Part shown: in pieces, positions 1 through 14,500 of the stretch
Layout of the letters: the number at the start of each line of letters is the position of its first letter
Numbering within the stretch: the first letter of the stretch is position 1
NCBI GenBank assembly: GCA_009746045.1
Contig: RPFO01000086.1
Coordinates: forward strand, 592,732-656,731
DNA length: 64,000 nucleotides
Origin: Mesostigma viride
Lineage: Eukaryota > Streptophyta > Mesostigmatophyceae > Mesostigmatales > Mesostigmataceae
Direction of reading: 5' to 3'
Position numbers and translations under genes: made by a program
Notes under the pieces: generated by a model
The model's input: only the letters and a program-made list of their open reading frames with translations
What the model was told of the DNA's origin: nothing
The model's database searches: none

Positions 1-419
1 CTCTGCATGGCATGTACGTTGCATATGCAAGATTGAGAACGTGGTTGCATAAATGAATGGAAGCGCCCGGCCGGCCCCATGTGAATGTGTGTGCAACAAA
101 TCAAGGGATATCTTTCCCTTTATTGTGCAAGTTGGCGAGGGACCCACGTAATGCAGTGGACGTGATCATTTAGTGAGGAAGAATGCTAACCACGGCACTT
201 GCCTCCGTGGAGGTCAAAGAGGCACAACATGCAGGATTTCATATACAGGGTGATTTTGCAGCCCGGTACAACAGCCGACATGGGGTGGTTCTGTCCGGAG
301 TCCAGCTTCCATCCCCGATCACCCCAACCAGATCAGAGCAGAGTCACTTCCACCTACATTTGCCCATCAACGACCCAAGTCACCGCCGAGACATAAGAAT
401 ATCTCATTGCCTCAAATGA
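1..419. other. No gene recognised at left edge
   Basis: I see no coding exon, RNA gene or clear repeat here. Short open frames are present but none has a recognisable motif. The stretch may belong to the same decayed element as the reverse-transcriptase remnant that follows. Confidence 0.4.
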
Positions 420-950
420 TGATGTTCTCATCAGGCGTTTTATCCACACATGTTGATACATTGATGATGCCATTGCTTTCGACAACCCTGATTTCGCAAC
501 CCATTTAATTGTATATCACAGCTGGTCTGCCTGCAAGCGTCCCTCACGTTAAAGCTCACGTCGGATCGAGGATACTAGTTGCAATTATCTCATTACCCAT
601 AACAAGAAGGGCTGGCGTACGGCTGTCTATGATAAGCGCAAGGATCCTAAATATAAGCAAATTCCTTTTATTCGCTACCCCGATATTCACAGTCTCCTTT
701 CCCACACAGCAAAATATGGTGTTGAACATTAGTCAGTTGCATCGTTTTTCCTGTCTTTGTTCTTATCGTGTCGATTTCATCACGACTCTTGTTGAACTCT
801 TGCATCGTTTGTTGGTCAAAGACTACCTATGACCGAGCCATTATGCTCCGTCAAGTCCGGTGTTTTTTGCAACGTCACCCACATCTGTTCGTTGCTGCCC
901 CTTGGCACAAGCTCTACAAGCAGGTCCTGGACCGCGGCTGGATTGCGTAG
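420..950 (+). mobile_element. Decayed reverse-transcriptase fossil (YIDD type)
   Basis: A retroelement remnant. One frame reads YIDD followed by AFDNPDF, which is the layout of an RT catalytic motif C and its downstream segment. About 170 bases later another stretch reads VYDKRKD and then RYPDIHS, as in the post-catalytic part of Penelope-like and related reverse transcriptases. A further stretch (LRQVRCFLQRHPHLF) resembles the region that follows. The copy is clearly old and carries several breaks, so it is a fossil. The family assignment (Penelope-like or another RYIDD-type retroelement) is inference. No ends or flanking repeats could be defined. Confidence 0.45.
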
Positions 951-2024
951 TATCTCCGCACATCTGAACCCTGTGATGCCAGATCTCCTTTGCGGACGTT
1001 CCGAGCTTGGCACTGGATTCGTTGTCCACATCGTCGCGTCGCTGCAGCAACACGATCTTTTCTGGCATACGCGGGCTTTTGGTTCCCGCCGCACATTTGA
1101 AAGTGCTGTCCTCCGGATTTTTGCCTTTGCACCGTGTGCAGTTCTTGGACGTTTGGAATCATGGCATGGCTAACGTAATGACTGACTAGCTAGACCTTTT
1201 CAGTGGTTTCCCATTTGCGGGTATTTCCTCGTAAATGGTGGGAGAGCGATCGCAGCAATGGTGCTCACCCCTAGACACTCCCGGCCAGTTTGGCTCGAGA
1301 CACACGCCCTGATCAAGCAAGCTGTTTCCGGCCCCACCGTCTAGGTCATCTAGTCGCTAGAGCTACACGTAAGCCAGCCATCATCTCAATGCACAAGGCT
1401 ACACATTTCCATCTCCATTCATATTCATCATCCTGAACGTCTCGAAAACGCGGACAATATAACGGTAGGCTCGAGCTACCATGGTCCGGATTCTCCCGAT
1501 TTCTGGCATGCGCTGGTTGTCTCCTTGATAAGATGACATTCTCAACACCTTGTTGTCGCTCCTGCACGTTGGGGCAGTGGTGATGGCCCACGGTCAGCTG
1601 GGCGCGTGCATGCAAGCTGCCCGGTGAATGGGAGGGTATGTCCTCGTGCCTGTGTCGACCATGCCCCCAAAACTATGCAAGAGCACATCCAGCCAAGTGT
1701 CCATGCTTCATCCATCTGCCTTGTGCATAGACGATTGAGATCGCCGGCTTGCAACCGTGCCGGACGCCACATAGAGGCGCCGACCAGGACTCCCTCAGGG
1801 GCAATGTAAGCAGTTATCAGAAGCCCACTTTGCAACCTGGGGTCGGCAACTGCAGCTTCTCCCCATTTCCATGGGTTTGGACATCCAAACGGCTGCCTTG
1901 CCCAGCCAGGTAGGGGCCTCAGGTCAACGGCGAATTGCCTGAGTAATGTTTCAGGCTTCATCACCCGCCAAACGCTTGATGTCCAAAAGTTATAGGGCTC
2001 CCATGGGTTGCGCAAGAGGCCTCC
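951..2024. other. Intergenic, downstream of SirB; nothing recognised
   Basis: The right part is the 3' flank of the SirB gene on the minus strand. The left part, about 960-1,180, reads on the minus strand as a short cysteine-containing stretch (NCTRCKGKN), possibly the end of a decayed transposable element, but this is too weak to name. No other feature is visible. Confidence 0.35.
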
Positions 2025-4716
2025 TTAGCTCCCCTGGCGCACCACGCACTCCCCTGTTCCGTGGCAGACATCGCACTCGGCCACCGAGCCTTCCACACGG
2101 GACAGGCAGTGTTCGATGCGGTCGTTGATGACTTGCTGCAGAAACGGTGTGGGGGGGGGGAAGTGATGGATGGCGGTACATCAGCATACAGTCAAAGATA
2201 TTCAACCCAAGGGACATGAGAACCAGGCCTGCATGCTTGACCAAATACTCTAAGGAATCCAGAAGGGGACGCAAACAGGAAGTCAGGAACCTCCTGCATT
2301 TAACCAGCGTAGACTAGCAACCAAAATGGCAACCAACGTGGCTGGACAGGCCCGCAGGAGTCCTGGCCTTCATGGTACACGTTACCAAAGGGCCGTGCTC
2401 TGCCTAATCTCATGTGCTTTCAAAGCAGGCGTTTGGGGAACACTTTGACTATTAAGCGTCAAACCTGTTGAGGTAAGAAAAAACAATTGGGGTACAAAGA
2501 ACTCATGGGCCATTTTTGGGCGGGCGGGGGGGCAGGCGGTGGGGGCGGGCTTTGCTTTGGGCGGGTGGGGGGAGGGGCAAACAGGAAGATTGAAAGGAAG
2601 AAATGCTCTAAGTAAAAGAAAAACTGCTCGGGGGGCAAAGGTGCTAGGCTGACCAAGGGTATAGACCTGTTATAGGGTACGAGGGTGGGGGGGGTGACAT
2701 GAACAGAAGCAGGAGCCCCAAGCTACCAGAAGAGTGGAGAAGAGATAACTTATAACCTGGTGATGGGACTATGGTCCCACAACAACAGGGCACACCAGGA
2801 GAACCCTGCGTCAGCCCTGCAGCAGCGCCTTGTTTTGAGTATGCATCCCCGACCCTCACCAACAGTAGCGGGTGCTGCCCCAGGGGGGCGGTCACCAGGA
2901 AGGGGATGCCGCCGAGTGCCGAGGATGCTTGGGCCGCCAAGTCAGGGATGTCCTGCTAGCACGCACGCACAGTGACAGGGCCATGGGCACCCAAGACAGC
3001 CAGAAGTGTCAGGGGCCATCCAATTGCCACTCCGAGCTGGTTGCCGTTGGAGACTATCATGTGTTGGTGCATGCGTTGCTACGGGGGTTGGGTTATGAAA
3101 ATGTTGTCATTATGGCCAGCTCATCATCTACCGTTTACCAGCCTATCAACTACCGTTTACCAGCCTATCGTCTACCGTAAGTACCATTTACCAGCTGATC
3201 ATATACCGTTGATCGGGCACGTATCTTATGGCTGCCATGCCTTCACGTGGACAGCAAAGGCAGGCCACTGTCGCATCCCCACTCTTCCCACCATGAGCAC
3301 GCTGCACAGTCAGAAACTTCCAGGGATGCAAAAATAACCAGGATGACCCAGGATGGGAAACTGAGAAATAAAAGAATTTTGTGGGGGGACTGCATCATTC
3401 CTGTAGTTTCATTTTTTGCAAATGCACTCCCAGGCTTCCCAGTCCAATCCCTCCTCCGATAAGCTTGCCTCCACTGCACTTTTCAGAAACACGCAATAGA
3501 CCTGCATGTGGGGGCACCTCCCCCCTCGTCCTCCCAGCACAGCATGTGTCGTGACCACCCCTTACTCGCCAGTGGCCACTTGCCACCTCCCCCCACTTGC
3601 CTCCCCCTACCAGCAACGACGCTAGTATCCACGAATGATTCCCAGCACACACCGACTTCCAGTGCCGCCCCGGGAAAAGGAAGAAGGGGCTGACAATGAC
3701 CGCGTGCGCGCCTCTTTCGACGCAGCGTGCAAACGCGTCGTGGATTGATGGGTGGGCCAGCTCCTGCACACGCACCCACACACAGCCAGCAAGAATGACC
3801 TCCCGCTGTCCCACCCATGAGCAAGCGGTCCGCCCAGGACCCGCGAGTGCACTGGAGCATCTTCCACATGAACACCACCAGCCCCGTGATTGGGGCTGGT
3901 GCTCCACAGCAACACAGTCGACCCATGCATCGTGATCGTCACTGTAAAGCAGATTAGCATTAATCAGACACGCTAAAATAGTCAACCATTCGAGAAAGGA
4001 TACCAGCGCGGACATGGTAAGGTTGAAGGTAAAAGTCGGGAGCGCTCCTTCAATTTTGTGTTATGCGAGCTCATTAATACAAACTAAAATCAAATGTGCA
4101 TTCCCCCGCAGGATCAAGCGTGCATAGCTCGTTTGTGGGAGTTACCATGTGTGCTGCCTCCACGATGTGGTAGGGTCCCTGCTCCGCGAACATGGCCACA
4201 AACTCTTCTGTGAAAACAAGGAGACGGAGACAAAAATTCAGTATTCGTTAGGCGCGTTCGTTCGAGCATGGGAGAGCTATACGTAAGCCGGTAAACAGAA
4301 ACATCAGGTAGACGAACGATTGCACTTTCAGAAAAGACTGAGCTGCATGTGCGCAGCCACCAGAAAGAGACGAAATGCAGCGACACGCTCGTACCGAACA
4401 TTTCGTTTGACTCCTTCCGCCGAGACCCGTGGTCCACCACGACAACCCCTACGCGCTCCAGCTCGCGAAACATTTTGTTGTCGGCTTCCCTAGGCTTCTC
4501 CTTGGCTTTGGGGACAGTAGACGAGGGCTTTGCGGCCGAGCACAAAGCACCTGGCCTCGAGAAGGTTCTGCGGACAACGAGGCTATCCATGCCTGGGCGT
4601 CGAGATACTGGCATAGCACCATGGCTTCTCGGGGATACCTTGCCCCCCAGTGGAACAGGGCGTACTTCCAGCAATGATCGAAACGGGCACTCCACGGCAA
4701 GACAAGCGCGAGACAT
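2025..4716 (-). CDS. SIRB: Sirohydrochlorin ferrochelatase, plastid SirB type
   Basis: Inserts Fe2+ into sirohydrochlorin, the last step of siroheme synthesis for nitrite and sulfite reductases; plastid in plants. Five minus-strand exons: 4716-4395, 4207-4146, 3763-3653, 2952-2860 and 2135-2025. All introns are GT-AG, the phases agree, and the product is 232 residues. Motifs in order: VVVVDHGSRRKESNEMF, EEFVAMF, EAAHMELAHPSI, VIVSPFFLFPGRHW, PFLVTAPLGQHP and INDRIEHCL. The histidines in VDHGSR and AAHMEL are the expected metal ligands of the short CbiX/SirB fold. The C-terminal CDVCHGTGEC corresponds to the plant SirB cysteine tail, linked there to a [2Fe-2S] centre. About 85 N-terminal residues precede the core and are basic and serine-rich, as in a transit peptide. 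I chose ATG at 4716; the frame is open further upstream without another ATG. Divergent from the mL45-like gene. Confidence 0.93.
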
Positions 4717-5500
4717 ACTACCTCGGTGAGTTCTGGATTCCAAGTACACTCGCCTAGTAGACGCGGCCACTAGAGTCTTTTATCACGAACACCAGTGTCC
4801 TTTGTACGTGTTTGGCACTCCCTATCATCGGTAGAAAGCAGTAAGCGGCTGCAATTCAAGGATGAAACACCCAAGGCATGGGGGAGCACCGTGCATAGAC
4901 CGTTGAACTTATGGCAACTTTTGTGCAAAATAGCAAGTCCGTGCGATAAGGGCTTAATAAGCCACAATCAACCTACAATGTCATCCCTTCGTTTCGTATC
5001 GTTGTGAGGTATTGCGTGATTGCCTTATATGACCCCGCGGACATACGCCGAATTACCTGTTTGCAGTTATCACGCCCGTTAGCTGTTATCACGCCCGTGA
5101 AGATTGGCCTCAAAAGTTTTTAATGCTAACAATTTCATGGCATTTCCGAGCGCCAAGTGGCGAGGCGAGGTGGCAAGCGCGGAAGATGGGTGCTGGTTCC
5201 CGTGCCACCTCAGCTCGGACATCGTCTAGGTGCTGTACCACGTCACCCCTTCAAGAGTGCATTCCCCTTCAAGAGTGAGTAGAATCGGTGGATGGGCACA
5301 GCTAGACAAAATCATGGCGGTCGGGAAACGTGAGTTCTAACATGTTTAGTAACCAGCCGGGCAACACAACCAAGCGGATGCTATAGGAACAAACCGAAGG
5401 AACTGTGCAGGCTTTGAGGTCGCCCAGCCAACCATGAAGAAAGCCACATTGATCACGGTCGTTCGGCGTTTTTCTAGTGCACATCACAGGGGCAGTTGCC
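4717..5500. promoter_or_regulatory. Divergent intergenic region SirB / mL45-like
   Basis: This 0.8-kb gap separates two divergently transcribed organelle genes and should hold both promoters. A short direct repeat of a TTATCACGCCCGT motif lies near 5,067-5,098, and CCCTTCAAGAGTG occurs twice near 5,248-5,276. I see no convincing TATA box. The regulatory role is inferred from position only. Confidence 0.35.
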
Positions 5501-8500
5501 ATGCTCAATTTCCATACTCGCCGCTTATTAGTGATGCACTGCGTGTCTCTGCGGCTAATCCCAGTGCACACATATATTCCTGGTCTGGTCGGTCATCGAG
5601 TGTGCCGGAAAGCACCTACACGCCACACCACGCGCATCATTCATTCGCATCCAGCGCTGTCATCCCGAAAGCCTTGGGTGACCGGGCAGACCTTTTCCCA
5701 GCAATACTCGACACAAAACGCCACTATGGAAAAATGGGTGTAAAGGGTCACAAACCTCCCGCGGCCGCTATTGGCATGGTATGTCCTCCGCATTAACCGC
5801 GATGGTCTCATCCATCCATCGCGGGCCGCCGCCGGCACGCGAGATAATTAATACTAGCGTGTTACCTTCCGCTGTATTATTAACAATGCCTGCGCACATG
5901 TGTCGGAAGTTAACGTGCCATCTGTCATCTTGAGGTTTGAGTTTGCGTACACGCATAACGGGGGGTAGAGCTTCTTTTGGGGGGTCGCTTGTCATCCTGA
6001 CGTTACCTTCTCGTCAGGCTCCCCTCCTCCACCCCCTGCCCCACACACCACCACACATACGTGCGCGCGCGCGCGCGCGTTCAGTTCTTCATAAGCCTCC
6101 CGTCCTTTCTAGAAATTTTTTTCACTCCTTCCTATAAATAGTTGTCACGAAGTCCGACGGGTTTTCCATCCCTCATTGTGCCGTCTCTTCTCCCCACCCA
6201 GATCGACCTTTGTTTTCTTCCAATTCTCATCTAGATTCGGCCCATCTGACCCCCTGTGCGAGGGGTGGCTCTCGCGAAGCCCAGATGCCCTTTGGATGGC
6301 AGGTACTTAATCCAGCCCGTGTGTGCAGTGTGCTCCCAACATTTACCTACCGACGCGTACAATCCCCACCTGTTTGCCTCGCTCGCGCGAACACCCCCGC
6401 CCCCTGTGCCCCCATGTCTACCTGCCCATCTCCTCATTGGGCCACCCGTGACCCTGGCGTTGCCGCACATGGTGCTTGCGTGGGATGACCCTTGTCTGGG
6501 CCATGGTGTGGTCCCTGTTGCGTGCGCTGCGCAGGCCAAGACAGTGAAGCTGGACCTCAAGGACATGGCCAGCCTTCCCTCACTCATGGAACCATACTCA
6601 AAGCCAGCCTACCTGGACATGACCCTGCGACAGAGGTGCGTTGATGTTCTTTGCGTTTTCCTCTCTTGGCTTTCTCTTGGCCTTCTCTTGGATTGACGGC
6701 CGCGTTCTGTGTTGGTTCCCAGTTCCAGGCTTTGATACTTCCCCTTTCTTCATGACCACCATCCGAGGGAGGGAGCTGTTCCTCCATGGGCCTGTTTGTG
6801 TTGGCCAGGTGTGTGGGGTGGGGTGGGAAGGGGATGGGGATGGGGTGGGGAGGATGGGCATTGGGGACGGTGTCCTTGGCAGTCATACAGGTTAGAAACT
6901 GACATGTATTAGTTCCACACTTCCCTGGCCAGCGGCGTGAGTGCGTGAATAAGATAAAGTAAGATGTTGTTTTAGTGTGCCGCACGTATAAACTGGCATT
7001 GATTGGTTGGGCTATTTCCTATCTTGCTACTCCTGGCACTCCTAACCACCCACCCCACGTCGCTCTGTCACATGCTGCTCTGATGTGCTGCGGACGATGA
7101 CGGACGGTGATGGCGATACTCATCCCTCCCCATGTATCCCTTCATACTATATCAAGTATGCTACGATACTCCTGTGCTACTATATCAAGTATGCTACGAT
7201 ACTCGTATGCTACTATATCAAGTATGCTACGATACCCCTATGCTACTATATCAAGTATGCTACGATACTCATTCCTCCCCATGTATCCCTTCATACTATA
7301 TCAAGTATGCTACGATACTCCTATGCTACTATATCAAGTATGCTACGATACTCCTATGCTACTATATCAAGTATGCTACGATACCCCTATGCTACTATAT
7401 CAAGTATGCTACGATACTCATTCCTCCCCATGTATCCCTTCATACTATATCAAGTATGCTACGATACTCCTATGCTACTATATCAAGTATGCTACGATAC
7501 TCATCCCTCCCCGTGTATCCCTTCATACTATATCAAGTATGCTACGATACTCCTATGCTACTATATCAAGTATGCTACGATACTCATCCCTCCCCGTGTA
7601 TCCCTTCATACTATATCAAGTATGCTACGATACTCCTGTGCTACTATATCAAGTATGCTACGATACTCATCCCTCCCCATGTATCCCTTCATACTATATC
7701 AAGTATGCTACGATACTCCTATGCTACTATATCAAGTATGCTACGATACTCCTATGCTACTATATCAAGTATGCTACGATACTCATCCCTCCCCGTGTAT
7801 CCCTTCATACTATATCAAGTATGCTACGATACTCCTATGCTACTATATCAAGTATGCTACGATACTCCTATGCTACTATATCAAGTATGCTACGATACTC
7901 ATCCCTCCCCGTGTATCCCTTCATACTATATCAAGTATGCTACGATACTCCTATGCTACTATATCAAGTATGCTACGATACTCATCCCTCCCCGTGTATC
8001 CCTTCATACTATATCAAGTATGCTACGATACTCCTATGCTACTATATCAAGTATGCTACGATACTCATCCCTCCCCATGTATCCCTTCATACTATATCAA
8101 GTATGCTACGATACTCCTATGCTACTATATCAAGTATGCTACGATACTCATCCCTCCCCGTGTATCCCTTCATACTATATCAAGTATGCTACGATACTCC
8201 TATGCTACTATATCAAGTATGCTACGATACTCCTATGCTACTATATCAAGTATGCTACGATACTCCTATGCTACTATATCCAGTATGCTACGATACTCAT
8301 CCCTCCCCATGTATCCCTTCATACTATATCAAGTATGCTACGATACTCCTATGCTACTATATCAAGTATGCTACGATACTCATCCCTCCCCATGTATCCC
8401 TTCATACTATATCAAGTATGCTACGATACTCCTATGCTACTATATCCAGTATGCTACGATACTCATCCCTCCCCGTGTATCCCTTCATACTATATCAAGT

Positions 8501-11500
8501 ATGCTACGATACTCCTATGCTACTATATCAAGTATGCTACGATACTCATTCCTCCCCATGTATCCCTTCATACTATATCAAGTATGCTACGATACCCCTA
8601 TGCCACTATATCAAGTATGCTACGATACTCCTATGCTACTATATCAAGTATGCTACGATACTCCTATGCTACTATATCAAGTGTGCTACGATACTCATCC
8701 CTCCCCATGTATCCCTTCATACTATATCAAGTATGCTACGATACTCCTATGCTACTATATCAAGTATGCTACGATACTCATCCCTCCCCATCTATCCCTT
8801 CATACTATATCAAGTATGCTACGATACTCCTATGCTACTATATCAAGTATGCTACGATACTCATCCCTCCCCATGTATCCCTTCATACTATATCAAGTAT
8901 GCTACGATACTCCTATGCTACTCTATCAAGTATGCTACGATACTCCTATGCTACTATATCAAGTATGCTACGATACTCATCCCTCCCCATCTATCCCTTC
9001 ATACTATATCAAGTATGCTACGATACTCCTATGCTACTATATCAAGTATGCTACGATACTCATCCCTCCCCATCTATCCCTTCATACTATATCAAGTATG
9101 CTACGATACTCCTATGCTACTATATCAAGTATGCTACGATACTCATCCCTCCCCATGTATCCCTTCATACTATATCAAGTATGCTACGATACTCCTATGC
9201 TACTATATCAAGTATGCTACGATACTCCTATGCTACTATATCAAGTATGCTACGATACTCATTCCTCCCCATCTATCCCTTCATACTATATCAAGTATGC
9301 TACGATACTCCTATGCTACTATATCAAGTATGCTACGATACTCCTATGCTACTATATCAAGTATGCTACGATACTCATCCCTCCCCATCTATCCCTTCAT
9401 ACTATATCAAGTATGCTACGATACTCCTATGCTACTATATCAAGTATGCTACGATACTCATCCCTCCCCATGTATCCCTTCATACTATATCAAGTATGCT
9501 ACGATACCCCTGTGCTACTATATCAAGTATGCTACGATACTCATCCCTCCCCGTGTATCCCTTCATACTATATCAAGTATGCTACGATACTCCTATGCTA
9601 CTATATCAAGTATGCTACGATACCCCTATGCTACTATATCAAGTATGCTACGATACTCATCCCTCCCCATCTATCCCTTCATACTATATCAAGTATGCTA
9701 CGATACTCCTATGCTACTATATCAAGTATGCTACGATACTCCTATGCTACTATATCAAGTATGCTACGATACCCCTATGCTACTATATCAAGTATGCTAC
9801 GATACTCATCCCTCCCCATCTATCCCTTCATACTATATCAAGTATGCTACGATACTCCTGTGCTACTATATCAAGTATGCTACGATACCCCTATGCTACT
9901 ATATCAAGTATGCTACGATACTCATCCCTCCCCATGTATCCCTTCATACTATATCAAGTATGCTACGATACTCCTATGCTACTATATCAAGTATGCTACG
10001 ATACTCATCCCTCCCCATGTATCCCTTCATACTATATCAAGTATGCTACGATACTCCTATGCTACTATATCAAGTATGCTACGATACTCATTCCTCCCCG
10101 TGTATCCCTTCATACTATATCAAGTATGCTACGATACTCCTATGCTACTATATCAAGTATGCTACGATACTCATTCCTCCCCGTGTATCCCTTCATACTA
10201 TATCAAGTATGCTACGATACTCCTATGCTACTATATCAAGTATGCTACGATACTCCTATGCCACTATATCAAGTATGCTACGATACCCCTATGCTACTAT
10301 ATCAAGTATGCTACGATACTCATCCCTCCCCATGTATCCCTTCATACTATATCAAGTATGCTACGATACCCCTATGCTACTATATCAAGTGTGCTACGAT
10401 ACTCATCCCTCCCCATGTATCCCTTCATACTATATCAAGTATGCTACGATACTCCTATGCTACTATATCAAGTATGCTACGATACCCCTATGCTACTATA
10501 TCAAGTATGCTACGATACTCATTCCTCCCCATGTATCCCTTCATACTATATCAAGTATGCTACGATACTCCTGTGCTACTATATCGAGTATGCTACGATA
10601 CTCATCCCTCCCCATGTATCCCTTCATACTATATCAAGTATGCTACGATACTCCTATGCTACTATATCAAGTGTGCTACGATACTCATCCCTCCCCATGT
10701 ATCCCTTCATACTATATCAAGTATGCTACGATACTCCTATGCTACTATATCAAGTATGCTACGATACTCATCCCTCCCCATGTATCCCTTCATACTATAT
10801 CAAGTATGCTACGATACTCCTATGCAACTATATCAAGTATGCTACGATACTCCTATGCTACTATATCAAGCATGCTACGATACTCATTCCTCCCCATGTA
10901 TCCCTTCATACTATATCAAGTATGCTACGATACTCATCCCTCCCCATGTATCCCTTCATACTATATCAAGTATGCTACGATACTCCTATGCTACTATATC
11001 AAGTATGCTACGATACTCATTCCTCCCCATGTATCCCTTCATACTATATCAAGTATGCTACGATACTCCTATGCTACTATATCAAGTATGCTACGATACT
11101 CATCCCTCCCCATGTATCCCTTCATACTATATCAAGTATGCTACGATACTCCTATGCCACTATATCAAGTATGCTACGATACTCATCCCTCCCCGTGTAT
11201 CCCTTCATACTATATCAAGTATGCTACGATACTCCTATGCTACTATATCAAGTGTGCTACGATACTCATTCCTCCCCGTGTATCCCTTCATACTATATCA
11301 AGTATGCTACGATACTCCTATGCTACTATATCAAGTATGCTACGATACTCCTATGCCACTATATCAAGTATGCTACGATACTCCTATGCTACTATATCAA
11401 GTGTGCTACGATACTCATTCCTCCCCGTGTATCCCTTCATACTATATCAAGTATGCTACGATACTCCTATGCTACTATATCAAGTATGCTACGATACTCA

Positions 11501-14500
11501 TCCCTCCCCATGTATCCCTTCATACTATATCAAGTATGCTACGATACTCCTATGCTACTATATCAAGTATGCTACGATACTCATCCCTCCCCATCTATCC
11601 CTTCATACTATATCAAGTATGCTACGATACTCCTATGCCACTATATCAAGTATGCTACGATACTCATCCCTCCCCATGTATCCCTTCATACTATATCAAG
11701 TATGCTACGATACTCCTATGCTACTATATCAAGTATGCTACGATACTCATTCCTCCCCGTGTATCCCTTCATACTATATCAAGTATGCTACGATACCCCT
11801 ATGCTACTATATCAAGTATGCTACGATACTCATCCCTCCCCATGTATCCCTTCATACTATATCAAGTATGCTACGATACTCCTATGCTACTATATCAAGT
11901 ATGCTACGATACTCATCCCTCCCCATGTATCCCTTCATACTATATCAAGTATGCTACGATACTCCTATGCTACTATATCAAGTATGCTACGATACTCATC
12001 CCTCCCCATGTATCCCTTCATACTATATCAAGTATGCTACGATACCCCTATGCTACTATATCAAGTATGCTACGATACTCATTCCTCCCCGTGTATCCCT
12101 TCATACTATATCAAGTATGCTACGATACCCCTATGCTACTATATCAAGTATGCTACGATACTCATCCCTCCCCATGTATCCCTTCATACTATATCAAGTA
12201 TGCTACGATACTCCTATGCTACTATATCAAGTATGCTACGATACTCATCCCTCCCCGTGTATCCCTTCATACTATATCAAGTATGCTACGATACTCCTAT
12301 GCTACTATATCAAGTATGCTACGATACTCCTGTGCTACTATATCAAGTATGCTACGATACTCATCCCTCCCCATGTATCCCTTCATACTATATCAAGTAT
12401 GCTACGATACTCCTATGCTACTATATCAAGTATGCTACGATACTCATCCCTCCCCATGTATCCCTTCATACTATATCAAGTATGCTACGATACTCCTATG
12501 CTACTATATCAAGTATGCTACGATACTCATCCCTCCCCATCTATCCCTTCATACTATATCAAGTATGCTACGATACTCCTATGCTACTATATCAAGTATG
12601 CTACGATACTCCTATGCTACTATATCAAGTATGCTACGATACTCATCCCTCCCCATGTATCCCTTCATACTATATCAAGTATGCTACGATACTCCTATGC
12701 TACTATATCAAGTATGCTACGATACTCCTATGCTACTATATCAAGTATGCTACGATACTCATCCCTCCCCGTGTATCCCTTCATACTATATCAAGTATGC
12801 TACGATACTCCTATGCTACTATATCAAGTATGCTACGATACTCATTCCTCCCCATGTATCCCTTCATACTATATCAAGTATGCTACGATACTCCTATGCT
12901 ACTATATCAAGTATGCTACGATACTCATCCCTCCCCATGTATCCCTTCATACTATATCAAGTATGCTACGATACTCCTATGCTACTATATCAAGTATGCT
13001 ACGATACTCATCCCTCCCCATGTATCCCTTCATACTATATCAAGTATGCTACGATACTCCTATGCTACTATATCAAGTATGCTACGATACTCATCCCTCC
13101 CCGTGTATCCCTTCATACTATATCAAGTATGCTACGATACCCCTATGCAACTATATCAAGTATGCTACGATACTCCTATGCTACTATATCAAGTATGCTA
13201 CGATACTCATTCCTCCCCATGTATCCCTTCATACTATATCAAGTATGCTACGATACTCCTATGCTACTATATCAAGTATGCTACGATACTCATCCCTCCC
13301 CATGTATCCCTTCATACTATATCAAGTATGCTACGATACTCCTATGCTACTATATCAAGTATGCTACGATACTCATCCCTCCCCATGTATCCCTTCATAC
13401 TATATCAAGTATGCTACGATACTCCTATGCTACTATATCAAGTATGCTACGATACTCATCCCTCCCCGTGTATCCCTTCATACTATATCAAGTATGCTAC
13501 GATACTCCTATGCTACTATATCAAGTATGCTACGATACTCCTATGCTACTATATCAAGTATGCTACGATACTCATCCCTCCCCATCTATCCCTTCATACT
13601 ATATCAAGTATGCTACGATACTCCTATGCTACTATATCAAGTATGCTACGATACTCCTATGCTACTATATCAAGTATGCTACGATACTCATTCCTCCCCA
13701 TGTATCCCTTCATACTATATCAAGTATGCTACGATACTCCTATGCTACTATATCAAGTATGCTACGATACTCATCCCTCCCCATGTATCCCTTCATACTA
13801 TATCAAGTATGCTACGATACTCCTATGCTACTATATCAAGTATGCTACGATACTCCTATGCTACTATATCAAGTATGCTACGATACTCATTCCTCCCCAT
13901 GTATCCCTTCATACTATATCAAGTATGCTACGATACTCCTATGCTACTATATCAAGTATGCTACGATACTCATCCCTCCCCATGTATCCCTTCATACTAT
14001 ATCAAGTATGCTACGATACTCCTATGCTACTATATCAAGTATGCTACGATACTCATTCCTCCCCGTGTATCCCTTCATACTATATCAAGTATGCTACGAT
14101 ACCCCTATGCTACTATATCAAGTATGCTACGATACTCATTCCTCCCCATGTATCCCTTCATACTATATCAAGTATGCTACGATACCCCTATGCTACTATA
14201 TCAAGTATGCTACGATACTCATCCCTCCCCGTGTATCCCTTCATACTATATCAAGTATGCTACGATACTCCTATGCTACTATATCAAGTATGCTACGATA
14301 CTCATCCCTCCCCATGTATCCCTTCATACTATATCAAGTATGCTACGATACTCCTGTGCTACTATATCAAGTATGCTACGATACTCATTCCTCCCCATGT
14401 ATCCCTTCATACTATATCAAGTATGCTACGATACCCCTATGCTACTATATCAAGTATGCTACGATACTCATCCCTCCCCATGTATCCCTTCATACTATAT

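Noticed and set aside
6131-6139. TATAAATA as promoter of the mL45-like gene
   Set aside because: It falls inside intron 1 if the presequence exon at 5,501-5,737 is right. It remains possible only if that exon is wrong.
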